Both the position numbers and the translations under genes were made by a program. A stretch of DNA of 64,000 bases from Rhododendron vialii (Eukaryota > Streptophyta > Magnoliopsida > Ericales > Ericaceae): contig NC_080563.1 of the NCBI RefSeq assembly GCF_030253575.1, forward strand, positions 38,609,501 through 38,673,500. Reading direction: 5' to 3'. This document shows, in pieces, positions 22,912-35,486 of the stretch; position 1 is the stretch's first letter, and every line of letters starts with the position of its first letter. Below the pieces are notes generated by a model that was given only the letters and a program-made list of their open reading frames with translations, did no database searches and was not told where the DNA came from.

Positions 22912-23968
22912 CACATACGATTTTGTCAATCTCTTTTCAATATAGGCGCTCGTTGAACCCACAAAAATCTTTATATTCGTTTCGAGCAAAAACAAAGTAA
23001 CTGATCTTATTAACTACGGAAACAAAACAAAAAATGTAGGGATCAGTTCCAAATCCGAAGGGGAAAAAACGAACTTTGTAAATCAAACCCGAACCTAGGA
23101 GAGAGATAGAAAGAGAGAGCGCATTGAGCGAATTAACAGTTTCGAGAACAAAACAACCCAAAAAGTCACACCTCTCAAACAAACTAAAAACACCCAAACA
23201 AATTCTCACGGAGTTACCTACAGAAATCGTAAGCGAAAAGGTCGAGCAGAAGAAGCAAACGAAGACAAACATGAACCGCTCTGGAGCAATTGCCAACCTG
23301 CATTATCTCCTTCCTCCTTCCTCCGAGAGAGAGAGAGAGAGGGATTTTGAAATTGGAAACGAACCCCTCCGGAACAAAACTTGTACGAGAAGAAAAATGC
23401 TCCCAAACACACCTTCAACGGTACGATTCGTTGCATTGTGCACAGACACAACCGCTTCTCTTTCTCTCTCTAGAATGTGTTGAGAGAGAGTACAAAAAAG
23501 TTAGGAGTACTTGCATGACGGAGGATTTAGGAGATCCACGAGCGGTTTAACATAGGATCTTTGTAAATTGCTTGCGACTCACTTTTTCTTATTTTGTCCA
23601 TATATACTGTATATAAAATAAATAAAAACAACTCGTTGGTTTAGTTTTTGCGACTCATTTTTTTATTTTTCAATTTGTCTCGAAAAATTATGATTTTAAT
23701 CTAAATATTTTTAAAAATATGCAAGATAAAGCCGGTTTTTTGGACTTTTATCTTGGATATTTCCAAACATATTTAGACAAAAATCATAATTTATTACTTT
23801 TTCGATTCGTCTCGTCAAGCAAAAAGTGAGGCACAAAATTAACGAACGTAAAAAAAAAAAAAATTGAATGAGACCGAAACAAAAAAAAAAACTCAAAAAA
23901 TGCTTAGCGAAATGCCACCTGAGATTAAAAAAACGGTAACTTAAGAAACAAGAGATCCATGTGGATTG
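22641..23968. other. Unassigned region with (GA)n tract
   Basis: 22650-22860 is GC-richer and leader-like, with an open plus frame of about 50 codons ending in a (GA)n run at 22863-22911. 23100-23480 has GA clusters and leader-like sequence as well. No splice-consistent gene could be assembled on either strand. The ORFs are probably chance readings of 5'-leader or intron sequence. Confidence 0.3.
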
Positions 23969-25081
23969 AGAGCTGCTATTCCCCCCTCTCCCTGACACAC
24001 ACCCCCCGGCTCCACCTCCCCTTTTCCGGATTACCCCCCCGCCTCTCTCTCTCTTCCTTTTCTTTCTTTCTTTCTTTACAGTTTCTTTCTTTCTTTTTTT
24101 TTCTTTTCTTTCCGGTTTGATTTTTTTTTTCATTTTATTTCTTTTTATTTCTTTTTAGTTTGAATTTTATTTCTTTAATAATAGGTTCAAGTCTAATTCT
24201 AGACTTTGTAAAGTAATTAAAAAAAAAGTGTTTCAATTGATCATATTTATACGACTGTTTTATTTTTCTTTTTTTGTCCTTTATAGATTAAAAAATATAG
24301 TTACAAAAATAAGTGTTTCAATTTTCAATCCGTTTGAACCATTGCAAAGATGTTATTTTTCTGATCATTTCATCTTAAATGGTCATAATAAATTTTTGGT
24401 TCCAAGGCCTTTCAATGGACATCCTAAGAGAGTCTTAAAACTAAAAAATAAGTCTTAGGGTGTTTTGTTGAAAGGCCTTAAAAAGATATGAGTAATTACA
24501 TAAAGAAATAAATTAAAATAATATGATCAGAATAAAAAAATCTTCACACCCGTTCAAACGCATTAAAAATTGAAGCACTTAATTTTTTAACCATATTTTT
24601 TAATATATATAAACGGTCTAAAAAAATTAAGTACTTAAATTTTCACTCCGTTTAAATCGGTGCAAAGATCTTGTCAATATAATCAGAATAACAAGATTTT
24701 TGCACCGATTCAAACGGAGTGAAAATTTGAGCACTTAAGTTTTTTTTAGACCGTTTATATATTAAAAAATATATTAAAACTTCAATTTTTAATGCGTTTG
24801 AACGGGTGTGAAGATCTTTTTATTTTGATCATATTATTCTAAAGAGACATAATCAAATTTTGTCTCTAAGGCTCTCATAATTACGTTTCTGCTCTATAGG
24901 ATTGCAAATTGATGGTGAGAATTTTTTTTTAATCCAAACGTTGACGTTTAGGGGCAGCAGAGCCCAGGGAATTAAAATGGCGGAGGGAGGTAATTAAAAA
25001 GGCTGAGGGAGGGTAAAAGCAGAAAAAGGGTGTGGGACCGGGAGGGGTGTGGTGTCAGGAGGGTGGGAAAAGCAATTTACA
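23969..25081. mobile_element. Foldback/MULE-type element X with C/G-rich ends
   Basis: The left end GCTATTCCCCCC, followed by CTGACACACACCCC, mirrors the right end GGTGTCAGGAGGGTGGGAAA then AGCAATTT. The flanks TGTGGATTG (23960-23968) and CGTGGATTG (25082-25090) agree at 8 of 9 bases, fitting a 9-bp Mutator-type duplication. The interior has polypyrimidine tracts (24040-24130) and a hairpin at 24517-24839. No transposase frame is present. Confidence 0.7.
24517..24839. repeat. 323-bp palindrome inside element X
   Basis: The left arm (from AATATGATCAGAAT through CACACCCGTTCAAACGC and CACTCCGTTTAAATCGG) is mirrored by the right arm (CCGATTCAAACGGAGTG, GCGTTTGAACGGGTGTG, TTTTGATCATATT). The centre is near 24678. 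A related palindrome lies at 25322-25576. Confidence 0.8.
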
Positions 25082-25321
25082 CGTGGATTGTGTGGGCATA
25101 TTTGAAATACCAAATTAACTGATTAATCTTGACACTAGATTCCGTTTCAAGAGAGGTGCTTTCCGGCCCCCCCCCCCCCCCCTCCTGACACACACCCCTC
25201 CCGACCCCACCCTCCCTCTTCCAAATATACCCCCAGCCTACTCAATCCCATTTTCTCCTTTATTTACTTAATAGTAATATTTATATCTTTTTTCTCTTTT
25301 ATTTATTAAATATTATTTAAA

Positions 25322-25576
25322 TGTTCCGATTTACAATCCGGTTGAATCGGTGCAAACATCTAATTTTTTTATCATTTTATTCTCAATGGTCATAATAAAT
25401 TTTTGGCTCTAAGGTCTTTTAACGAGCATCCTAAGAGAGTCGTAAAACTAAATAAATAGTCTTAGGGTGCTCGTTGAAAGGCCTTAGAGTCAAAAATTCA
25501 TTACGAACATGTAGAATAAAATGATCAAAAAAATAATATTTTCGCACCGATTCAAACGGATTAAAAATTGGAACAC
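25322..25576. repeat. 255-bp palindrome inside element Y
   Basis: TGTTCCGATTTACAATCCGG on the left pairs with CGGATTAAAAATTGGAACA on the right, centred near 25450 between AACGAGCATCCTAAGA and TCTTAGGGTGCTCGTT. Its arms share sequence with the X palindrome and with 24300-24480 and 25600-25740, so this cluster derives from one palindromic repeat. Confidence 0.75.
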
Positions 25577-26257
25577 TTATTTTTTTTACATAGTTTATAT
25601 ATTAAAAATATAGTTAAGAAATTAAGTGTTTTAATTTTCAATATGTTTAAACCAGTGCAAAAATCTTATTTTTTGGTCATTTTATCTTAAATGGTCATAA
25701 TGGATTTTTGGCTCTTAGGTCTTTCAATGGACACTTATTTTGATTCTACAACTTTCGACATATTATTTCCGTCTCATGAGCATTATGTTCAAACTCATGT
25801 TAGATAAAAAGAAGATTTGCAAACCCAATATCTATTCAAAAAAATCATATTAACATAAACATTCATCTAATACTTCAAACAAAAAATTGGGTTTCCATCT
25901 TCTAATCCTATCATGTTCATTAAACAAGATTAATTAAACCCACTTTTGTGAAAGTAGTTGATAAAAAAAAAAAAATTTCCCTCCACCACATTTCGTTTGG
26001 ATCCCTTCATATTAGAAGTGTTTGCTTAAATGAAAAAGTATTATTAGTTCATCTTGCTAAGAGGAATTGAAAATTTTAAAATTATGATTGGAACTCAAAA
26101 ATTTTTGAAAAAACACAAAATAAAGCAAAGAAAACAGTTTAACAAACACGAAAGATTCGCAAATAGGAAATTGATAATGCCAAAATAATTATAGACAAGC
26201 AAAACAAAGTATTTTCTCCCAAACTAAAAAAGATAAGTAGGGAGTGATTTTCTCCCG

Positions 26258-26736
26258 AGCCGTTCTACTAGCATTAAAATCAATTTTCTCTATCACACAC
26301 ACTTCGGGTAGGTTTGAATTAAAAAGTAGGGAGTGATTTTTTTTCACCTTTATTCAATTTTTTTTGCATTTGTTAGTTTTGCGTCAAATTTTTGTGATTT
26401 ATTGGTTCATCTTGATGAGAGTAACAAAAAAATTATAATTTTTTTATCAGAACCCAATTTTTTTTGAAAAAGAGAAAAAAATAAGTCAAAGAGATGTCTT
26501 TTTGACTTATTTTTGTCTTTTAAAAAAAAATATGAGTTTCGATCAAATTTTTTTATTTTTTCAGTTCCTCTCATGGAGATGAACCAGTAAGTCAAAAAAG
26601 TGTGACGCAAAACTACCAAATGCAAAAAAAAATATTGAATTAAGATGAAAAAAAATCACTCCCTACTTTTTAATTCAAACCTACCCGAAGTGTGTGTGTG
26701 ATAGAGAGAATTGATTTTAATGCTAGTAGAACGGCT
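26258..26736. mobile_element. 479-bp near-perfect hairpin (foldback) element
   Basis: Left arm AGCCGTTCTACTAGCATT through CTTCGGGTAGGTTTGAATT is mirrored by AATTCAAACCTACCCGAAG through AATGCTAGTAGAACGGCT. The mirror continues through the middle, with GTCAAA...GACTTATTGG-type sequence, to a centre near 26497. No clear target duplication was found. The one ORF inside is a product of the palindrome. Confidence 0.8.
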
Positions 26737-27169
26737 TGGGTGTGAGATGATTTGTGTTTTCACGAAAATGGAGAGAGACAATTTCTGGTTTAGCTAGGTT
26801 TTGTTTTTGGAGGAGTCACTGAAGGTGAGTGGACGGGTTTGGGCAGGTTCAAAAATATGGGTTGGGATTACCACCTCTAGTTATAATTAAAGATAAGAAG
26901 GTAAGAAAAAAAAATCTGAAGAAGTGGTTATAAATGAAGATAAGAAAATGAGAAGAAAATCTGAATGAGGGGTTATAATTGAAAATAAAAAAGAAAAATT
27001 ATTCTTATAAACGTAAAAGATAAAATAATTTATAAATTAAATAAATAAAATATTAGTTTAAAGGGAGGGGGTTGACGGGGGTAACAGGGGGACGGGAGGG
27101 GGGACCGAGGGTAATAAGGGAAATTGGGCTTTGGGGTGTGAGGGGGAATAGCAATTTGCCCGTTTTAAT

Positions 27170-28440
27170 AAGGTTCTTCTTTTTTAAATTATTTATTTTT
27201 CGTTTTATGAGATCGGTCATTGTCTCAAATACATCACAAAATAAGTACTTATTTGAATTTAGTTAGGAGAAAAAGAACCGTTTCAATTATAAGTTTTAAT
27301 TACAAGGAATAACGAAATCTAGCTCTTAAGGTGTATTCAACATTTACATAGACTTAAGGCTCCCTTCTTCCTTCTTCTTTTTTTTTTGTCAATTTTTTTT
27401 TCCGGTATTCTTTTAGTTTTTCCAACTTTTTTATTAGTTTTCATCATAATTTTAAGGTTAATCATTCTTCTCGACAAGTGTCAAAATGTGGACCGATATT
27501 AAAAGAAGTTCATATAAGACAACATTTTAAAAAAACAGACAGTTGTTTGGTATTTTTTTTATGCCTTTCGTAAACTTTTTCTTGCTTTTGGTCATAGATT
27601 CTTAATTTTTAGACTTTTCTCGTCGCGAATCTAACAAAAATTTAGAAAAGACGAACAAAGTACACATAACCAAAAAGACTAAAAACTTACAAAGAATGAA
27701 GCCTTAAATAACTAATGAGCGTCCATTTTAATTAATTGCCATCGTGTCAAGCATTGACTCATATTTTTCTTTCATAAAATCGCATGTTCAAATTCCATGG
27801 GAGGCAAACATGTTCGAATTCTACTAGAAGGTTTACTCGATTGTTAACTTGAGAACCCTCGAATCAATCAAAGTGTACGTAAACTAAGTACTAACTCAAA
27901 CATCCACAACCTTACAAGGGTGGCACTAGGAATTTTAGCGAGGCATTAAGAAATTTGGAATTTATTATTTGCAGTGATTCTGCTCTAGTTTCTAGATTTT
28001 AAATTTTATTGCTATATAGATTCTGCTGTGGCGAACGGATTAATGGATTTATGATTAAGATGTAGTAAAAGCTGATCGTTTTTACGGCAAAAGTTGAAAA
28101 TTAGCTTCCAAAATACTTTGAATTTAAAATCTGATCTGAAATCACCTCAACCGAGCTTCTCTAGATTCATATTTTATGTCTATTGGGACTTCATAGAGAC
28201 TTCATAGATGCTCAAAACCTATTGAATCACCTTTGTTGGTTGTCAGTTTTGAGATTAAAAAAAATAAATCTATAAGTTTGTGTATTTTTTTTGTTTAAGT
28301 CATTTCGTTAGCCATTGATAATGTCATTTCCTAAATTTATAATGTCACCCTCAAGAGAGTGGCAAATTCAATTCCATATCGGGATTGAATAAGATTGATA
28401 ATGTCACCCTCCAATTTGGGATTGGCACTACAAATTCCCC
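27170..28440. other. AT-rich intergenic DNA, nothing recognised
   Basis: No ORF, repeat pair or RNA gene was recognised. There are long T runs near 27377-27410. Confidence 0.5.
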
Positions 28441-29096
28441 TTTTTAAATATTTTAACAACTTCTTTTACTTTTTAAATAGAAGTACACTATATATATTCA
28501 AAAGAGATTAAATTCTTTACACCGCCGGTGCAAAAATATTTGTTTCATCCAAATCAATTACATTGGGCCAAATCACAATGTTCTATTCATTGGGACCATT
28601 GTTTTGATGACATGGCGCAATGCAATTGATTTGGAGAAAATAAATGTTTACACCGCCGGTGTGTATAATTTATTCTCTATTCAAAAAGTAAAAAGAAAAG
28701 AAAAGAATTTGATAAAAAAATCATTACAGACGAACAAACACGAATGGCGAAATTGTCAAATATTTTGAAGAGTATTTACGAGAGAAAAAACCAAACAAAA
28801 TTCACAAGGGCAACTTTTTAAAAACTAAAATCTCAAAATCTCTCTGTTCCTTTTTAATATTTTAATAATTTCTTTTACTTTTTAAATTAAATAGAAGTAC
28901 ACTATATATATTTAAAAAAAGAATTTGATAAAAAAATCATTAAAAACGAACAAACACGAATGGCAAAATTGTCAAATATCTTGAAGAGAACGGCGAAATT
29001 GTCAAATATTTTGAAGAGAATATTTATGAGAGAAAAAAAAATCAAACAAAATTTACAAGAACAACTTTTTAAAAACTAAAATCTCAAAATCTCCCT
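28441..29096. repeat. Tandem duplication upstream of the PPR gene, with a MITE in the first copy
   Basis: Unit 1 (28441-28847) and unit 2 (28848-29096) share TTTTACTTTTTAAAT, AGAAGTACACTATATATATT and GAACAAACACGAATGG. In unit 1 the block after TATATATATT is interrupted at about 28505-28680 by a segment with inverted ends (TACACCGCCGGTG on both sides, then CAAATCAATT and AATTGATTTGG inverted). Unit 2 lacks it. Unit 2 also has an internal repeat of GGCRAAATTGTCAAATAT. Confidence 0.72.
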
Positions 29097-29206
29097 GAAC
29101 CTACTTTATTAGCCAAGCAAATCCGATCGGTCTCACAAGGGAAGTTCAAAGGCCAAAGCTTGCACATAGAATGGTGGGAGCACATTGTTCGTACTTGCGC
29201 AAATGA

Positions 29207-31925
29207 ATGAAGTTAGCGAAGTCCCTTCTGTGCCAAACACCAACCATCACCAACGGCTACATTCGCCAAACCCTCCAGGGAGCCAATGGACTCAACTACG
29301 CCGCCTACGGCCGCCTCATCCAACGCTGCACCGACCGCCGCCTCCTCCGCCAAGGCAAGCAGCTCCACGCTCGCCTCCTGCTCTCCTCCGTCGTCCTCGA
29401 CAACTTCCTCGCTTCGAAGCTCATCACGTTCTACTCCAAGTCAGGTCACCTACCCGAAGCCCACAGGGTGTTCGACGAAATTCCCCACAGGAACACGTTC
29501 TCTTGGAACGCATTGCTCGCTGGGTATTGTTTGTTACGTCTTTTATTTGTGGAGTTTTAAACCCTTTTGGGTTAGTAACGAATTGGAATTCGTTTTTATC
29601 AATCAACCATGTTCATGTTCTTTAATTTATGTGATGTTGATCACTTAGGCTTCGTTTTGGATATCTTAAAAACTACACCATTTTTGCTGAACCAATAAGT
29701 CAAGCCAAAAAAACTAAATTGGTCTGAAATCAATTTTTTTGGGCGTTTGCCTTTTTTTTTGATAACTCAGGTGTCCGGACTAGCTTACGCACATCTCAAC
29801 TAATCTTGGAGACCAATCCCACCGTTCACTTGTGGGGTCCTGATTAAAGTCAGAGCAAAGCTCTATATTGACTGGCCCCAAAGGAGTTGATAGTTTGGCT
29901 ATATTTATTGAATCTATTTACTGTTTTCTAAGAAGCACGCGTATGGATACTAGTTCAGATGATATAGGTATGTCGGTATAGCGAAACTTAAAAGAACTAG
30001 GGTGTGGCTACAGCTGGGGTACGGCTATAAGCCTATAACAAAATGTGTTTATATTTAGGGCAATGTATAATCAATCGTTTGGGATTCTGAAATCAAGTTC
30101 TTTGGCTTTGGGGCTGTATTTGTCGTAATGGTTTTTCTGTTTTATAGAAATTTTATTTGGATGTCCTAATTCTGTTGTGTGATGCATCTATGGGATAATG
30201 ACTTGGAAGCTGGAAGTATGAATACTTACAATCTATATGTCTAACAGGTATTCCTTCAACGACATGCATGTCGAAACACTTAAGTTGTTTTCCAACAGGT
30301 TATCTTCTCCTTCAGGATTCACAAAACCAGATAATTTTACAATAACGTCAGTGTTAAAGGCGTTGTCGTCATTGTTTCCGGACTTAAAACTGGCTAAAAT
30401 GTTCCATGCTTTTGTCGTGCAAAATGGGTTTGATTCGGATGTCTTCACTATGAATCCTTTGGTTACGTACTACTCGAGGTGTGATGATGTTGCTTCAGCA
30501 AGGAAATTGTTTGATGCAATGCCAGAGAAAGATATTGTGACATGGAATTCGATGATTGCTGCATATTCACAAGAAGGGTATTATGAAGATTGCAAGAGAT
30601 TGTACAGAGAAATATTGGATTTGGAAGGTTTAAGGCCAAATGGGGTTACAGTGCTCAGTGTTTTGCAGGCTTGCGGGCAGTCAAATGATCTTTTGTTTGG
30701 AATGGATGTTCATCAATTCATCGTCGCTAATGACATTGAAATGGACCTTTCAATTTGCAATTCGCTTATTGCATTGTATGCCAAATGTGGTAGCTTGGAT
30801 TATGCAAGAGAACTTCTTGAAAACATGAGTGAGAAGAATGAAGTTACGTATGGTGCCATTATCTCTGGGTACATGGTTCATGGATTTGTAGAGCAAGCTT
30901 TGGATCTTTTCCAAGAAATGAAAAGCCCAGCATTGAGTGTGTGGAATGCTGTTATTTCTGGTCTGGTACAGAACAATCGACCTGAGGGAGCTCTAGAATT
31001 ATTTCGAGAGATGCCATCCTCCGAACTAAGGCCAAACTCGGTTACACTTTCAAGCATTCTTCTTTCTGTATCCCATTTTTCTAATCTGAAAGGTGGGAAA
31101 GAAATACATGCATATGCCATTAGAAACAGCTTTTACAGGAATGTTTACGTCACCACTGCAATTATCGATACCTATGCAAAATTGGGGTTCCTTTACGGGG
31201 CACAAAGAGTGTTTGATCAATCAAAAGATAGGAGTGTGATTGTTTGGACAGCTATAATCTCAGCACATGCAGCACACGGTGATGCGAATGCGGCATTGGA
31301 TCTGCATGAAAAGATGCTGAATAATGGGACTCAACCAGATCCCGTCACATTTACAGCAGTATTGACAGCTTGTTCCCATTCTGGGGTGGTTGATGAAGCT
31401 TGGAAGAACTTTGATGCAATGCTTGTGAAATACAGGATTCAGCCCACAGTGGAGCACTATGCTTGTATGGTAGGAGTTTTAAGTAGAGCTGGAAAGCTCT
31501 CTGAGGCGGTGGAATTCATTTCTAAAATGCCAATTGAGCCAAGTGCTAAGGTTTGGGGTGCTTTGCTTAATGGGGCTTCGGTTTTTGGTGATGTTGAACT
31601 TGGGATGTTTGTTTGTGACCGTTTGTTTGAGATCGAGCCAGAAAATACAGGGAATTACATTATTATGGCTAATTTATTTTCGAGAGCTGGAAGATGGGAA
31701 GAGGCTGAAAAGGTAAGGGAAAAGATGAAAAATCTTGGGTTGAAGAAGATACCTGGTAGTAGTTGGATTGAAACAAGTGGTGGGTTACAGACCTTTATTG
31801 CCAAAGATGTTACAAATGAAAGAACTGAAGAAATTTATGCAATGTTAGACAGATTGCTTTATTTTATGAGAGACCAAGGATATGTTTTGATGGATGAATT
31901 TGATGAGGAAGCTCTTTGTAATTGA
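29207..31925 (+). CDS. Pentatricopeptide repeat protein, PLS-class E subgroup (At2g37310-like)
   Basis: Two exons, 29207-29523 and 30248-31925, join in phase (GG|G, Gly) across a 724-bp GT-AG intron to give 664 residues; the Arabidopsis relative is about 660. Exon 1 encodes a basic, Ser-rich start fitting an organelle presequence, then LNYAAYGRLIQRC, LHARLLLSS and FSWNALLAG. Exon 2 has successive P-L-S repeats with the usual WNSMIAAYS, NSLIALYAKCG, YGAIISGYM, TAIIDTYAKLG and YACMVGVLSRAGKL segments. The E motif (AKVWGALLNGASVFGDVELG to KKIPGSSWIE) and an E+-like tail (TFIAKD) follow; there is no DYW domain. Such proteins bind organellar transcripts in a sequence-specific way, usually for C-to-U editing, with a DYW partner supplied in trans. 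The target site is unknown. The start at 29207 is the first Met in the conserved frame; an overlapping ATG at 29203 is out of frame. Confidence 0.93.
29524..30247 (+). other. Intron of the PPR gene with a dispersed-repeat remnant
   Basis: The donor is GTATTG and the acceptor is CTAACAG. About 29760-29880 (GGTGTCCGGACTAGCTTACG) looks like a dispersed repeat remnant often seen in plant introns; its class is uncertain. Introns in PLS-class PPR genes are not common. Confidence 0.6.
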
Positions 31926-34900
31926 GCTCCAAGAACCTACTTTGGTGAATGGCTAGCTCGATATTGCCAATCCCTTTGTTGATTGATTTGGTGGATCCTG
32001 TCAATTGAGAATGATAAGTTAATGAACAGTTCTTGAGCCTCCATCCAGTAGCTAGAATACAACATCCATATCTTGGGTCATTTGGGAAGAGGAAGAAGGA
32101 AAATATATCAGCTCTTTTATTCCAATGGGCAAGGGGAGCCTTTCGATTGCCAGTGGTGAGAAGTTTTCCAGTATACATTGACTCTGGTCTTCTGCATGTT
32201 AAGATTTTCCAGTATTTAGGTGAAAAGACAATGTCAAACTTATCTCAATTTGTGTTTGTTGCACTACATTTTGGTTAGAAAGCAAATGCACGAGAGTAGC
32301 TATTCAAATTTATTTTACCGTTACTGATTGGTAAAAGGAATTAGGATTTGAAACTCCCTCCATACCATAATGATTATCCAGTCCCCGAGAACTTACAAAT
32401 AATGTTCCTTTATCAGTAAATTCCAAAATTTCTTGCATAAATTGAAATAACTCATTGATATCTAGTAACTTGTGAATTTTTAAAAAAAAAATTCTTGATA
32501 AAAATGTATTTTTTTAAGTTCTCGTTTTGCGGACTAAACGATGTTTTTGGAACGGAGGTAGTATTAATCAAAATTTAACCATGAGCACTGGCATGCTCAT
32601 TGGCATGTTTAGCTTGTAACATCGCTTTGAAACAAAATATAAAGTTCCAAGCCCTACTTTTCTTCTTTATTCTATTCCAAAAGATCTTTACATAGATTTA
32701 AGGCTTCCTCTAAGTGAGTGAGGATTCCCATGTCTCCTTTTGTTCTTGTAGGTCTATGCCATTGAATCTTGGATCAACACAAGAAGAATTAGTTGGCAGA
32801 TGACTCCTTTCATTGCTGCAAGACTGTAAACTATGAATCGACCTCCATCTCATATTCGTCTGTGCATTATCCACATGAATTTTAGCAACAGAGCACAAAT
32901 AGAGGAAACTGTAAGTGCTCGTACGAGGATTCTATAATTTCTATGCACTTACAAGGATTCTATAATTTCTATTCTTGTGTGGAGTTCAGGCTCATTACAT
33001 CCCAGTCGTCTAGTTTTTCTTGGAATCACCACTATGCCAAGAGATGCAAGAATAGACCGGAAACCCTTTATTATCTTCTGCTTGTCCTGATCTCCTTCTT
33101 GTTGAAACAGATACGATGGAAAGAAAAAGAAGTGCCAGATCATGGGTTCGAACCTAGCCTCTCCCTCCCTTTCCCACCTTGTAATAGGTTCTTACGAATG
33201 TTAAAATAACTTTGAAACCCTATAAACCCTAGGGTGCTACTCCTTGTTTATACTTCCTAGCAATTCTACTTCCACTTAAAAAGGCTTTTAGTCATTTTGT
33301 AAAGATGACAGAGGCGAGGGTGGCAAATCGCTTGTAGACTCCCCAAAAGCTTCTAAGCCTGGTAGCTCAAATCTTACAACTGGTTTGCTTTTTTTGAATG
33401 CTTCTGATAGAATGAATTGAATAAAAAACAATATGTTATAGATCATTCTACTTACACGGGGTGAAAATAAATTAAACGAGATGCTATTTTTTTTTAATAA
33501 GTAAATAATTATATATATAAAGGGATTGCCACCCAAATACAAAAAGAGGCCACAAGACAAAAAGGCCCTATACACTCTCCAAAGAGTGGAAAAGCTCAAA
33601 CCAGTCTAAAAATTGATCAAGCGATGGATTACAATCTCTCTTGTCCCAACTATACAAAACCGAGATGCTGTTGATGCCATTTCTTTCTTTTTTTTCTTTT
33701 TTTTCAAGAGAGTCAGTGAAGATGCTATTGATACCATGAGCCATGACTCTTCTTCAACTTATTGGTTACTCTTTTCAAGCAAAGGAGCGATGAAACTTCC
33801 AAAAGTGAGGGAACAAGAACTAGGAACGTTTGACAAAATAGGAACATCAGAGAAACATAACAGACAAGACTAGGAAATTCAGAAATTTATACCACATAAG
33901 AAACCGAAAAACAAACAATGACTAGGAAATTCAGAAATCAGGGACCTTTCTATTTTTCTAAAAGTTCCAAAATTGAACTTGCGAAATTCTTCAATTCATT
34001 GTTACAAATCCGATTGAATAGCCAGGCAATTCAACAATTGAGATCAAGGTTAACCAACAAACACCTCCTAAGCATCAATTCAATTCCATTGACAAAGAAA
34101 GAATACCATAAGTTCTGAAATTATAGCTGTGGGAAATTTTTGTGAGAGCCAAGGACAAGAATGAGTTCAAATTCTATCCTCTGACAACTTTACCCTCAAA
34201 CTTTCCCCAAATCCCCCTCATATCTGCGTGCTCAAGTATGAAAACAGCAGTAAAATAATTTTGACCCAATTGAAAAATGCAAGGTTACTATCATCTGATC
34301 CACGAATCCAAAAGTCAACATGTTCACACCATGTGCCACAAAATGTGACACACGAAGTGAACTTGTAAGCACACAAGCTCAGCACATAAAAACAAATAAT
34401 GCATTACATAAACTCGACCTAAGCATCAATAACACTGGCAATATGCATGGTTCCAAAAATCAACGGCACCTTCCTAAAAGCTGTCAATCTAGAGTTAGAA
34501 AGCAAAACAAAACCAGTTGCTTTATGTTTTGCTCCAAAAACTGTTACATATTTCTGGCTATCTATAGCCTTGAATCTTACAAATCCAAAAGATTGCAGTT
34601 CTCTAAAAATAGAGACGGAAAGAAAAAAAGGAAAAAAGAAAAGACCACAGTTGTATGCTTTGTGATTTCTGGTAATAGGATTGTTCTACAAGTATGGAAC
34701 TGACTATGCAGCAAATTTGACGCTCAAATTCTTGGATCAGATGATGTTAGACTCACAAAGTTAAATGTTATTGCAGATACCAAGCGAACCCACGGTATAT
34801 GACATCACTACGCGTAGATATGAGGGGTTGCTCACGTGCTAATAATAGAGGAAGAAAATAAGGATAGTTGTACAGAACCAAAATTAGGAGTCAGTGCTTT

Positions 34901-35486
34901 CTGAAGAGTCTCAGTTCTATATCTGAAACTGAGAGCAGAAATTTTTCCCACGCCTATAATTTCAGAATTTTGATACTTTTTGTCAGTCATTAAAATAGGT
35001 TAACACTAAGGAGAAGTAGGTGTTGAGTATCCTGGCCTCACCAGGTGAACAGATACATCTGAGAAAAAAAAAAAGCTCCGTCATGCTGCCATACACCTTG
35101 AGAGGGTGTCTGATAATGGAAGATCTGCATCCAAGAATTCATAGTCAGAAAGTAGACATAACCATAGATAAGCCATGGGGAGTCAACATGCCAAAACACA
35201 AAACTCGCCATGCCATATGAGACGGCAAATTAATTAAGACAGCTCACCAAAGAAACCTATTCATTCCATGGAGAAAGCATGACAATTTAACGAAGCATGA
35301 CAATAATTGATAATTCTGATCACTAAAGATAACCTCTTCACACAGATCTTACCATGAACAGAAAAACAAAGGCATTTAGGTCTCCCCGCCAGCCTTGCCC
35401 GTGATAGCTGTTTTCTGAAGTTCAAAAGCAGAAAATTACTACTCGAGGCAACAAACTAATAGGGGTACATTGGCATCAAGAGCTCT
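31926..35486. other. Intergenic region between the PPR and MOS11-like genes
   Basis: 31926-32300 is probably the PPR 3' untranslated region. No gene is supported in the rest. GGGTTCGAACC at about 33143-33153 matches a tRNA-type B box but has no convincing A box upstream. 33480-33600 resembles a worn retroelement tail. Short ORFs around 33600-35220 have no recognisable domains. Confidence 0.45.

Larger units (their letters stand above)
25152..27160. mobile_element. Foldback/MULE-type element Y, related to X, with nested hairpins
   Basis: The left end AGAGGTGCTTTCC followed by a C run and CTGACACACACCCC resembles element X's left end. The right end GGGGGAATAGCAATTTGCC resembles X's right end. 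Placing the boundaries as in X gives 9-bp flanks CGTTTCAAG (25143-25151) and CGTTTTAAT (27161-27169), 7 of 9 identical. It contains the palindrome 25322-25576 and the hairpin 26258-26736. No transposase frame is present. Confidence 0.6.

Noticed and set aside
22744..22956. 70-aa plus-strand ORF ending in Arg-Glu repeats
   Set aside because: The tail is a (GA)n microsatellite and the front lacks any recognisable domain or splice partner.
23711..24133. 140-aa Lys/Arg-rich minus-strand ORF
   Set aside because: Derived from polypyrimidine tracts at the edge of element X.
33139..33175. Possible tRNA gene or SINE (GGGTTCGAACC B box)
   Set aside because: No A box or cloverleaf could be formed around it; kept only as a note in the intergenic entry.
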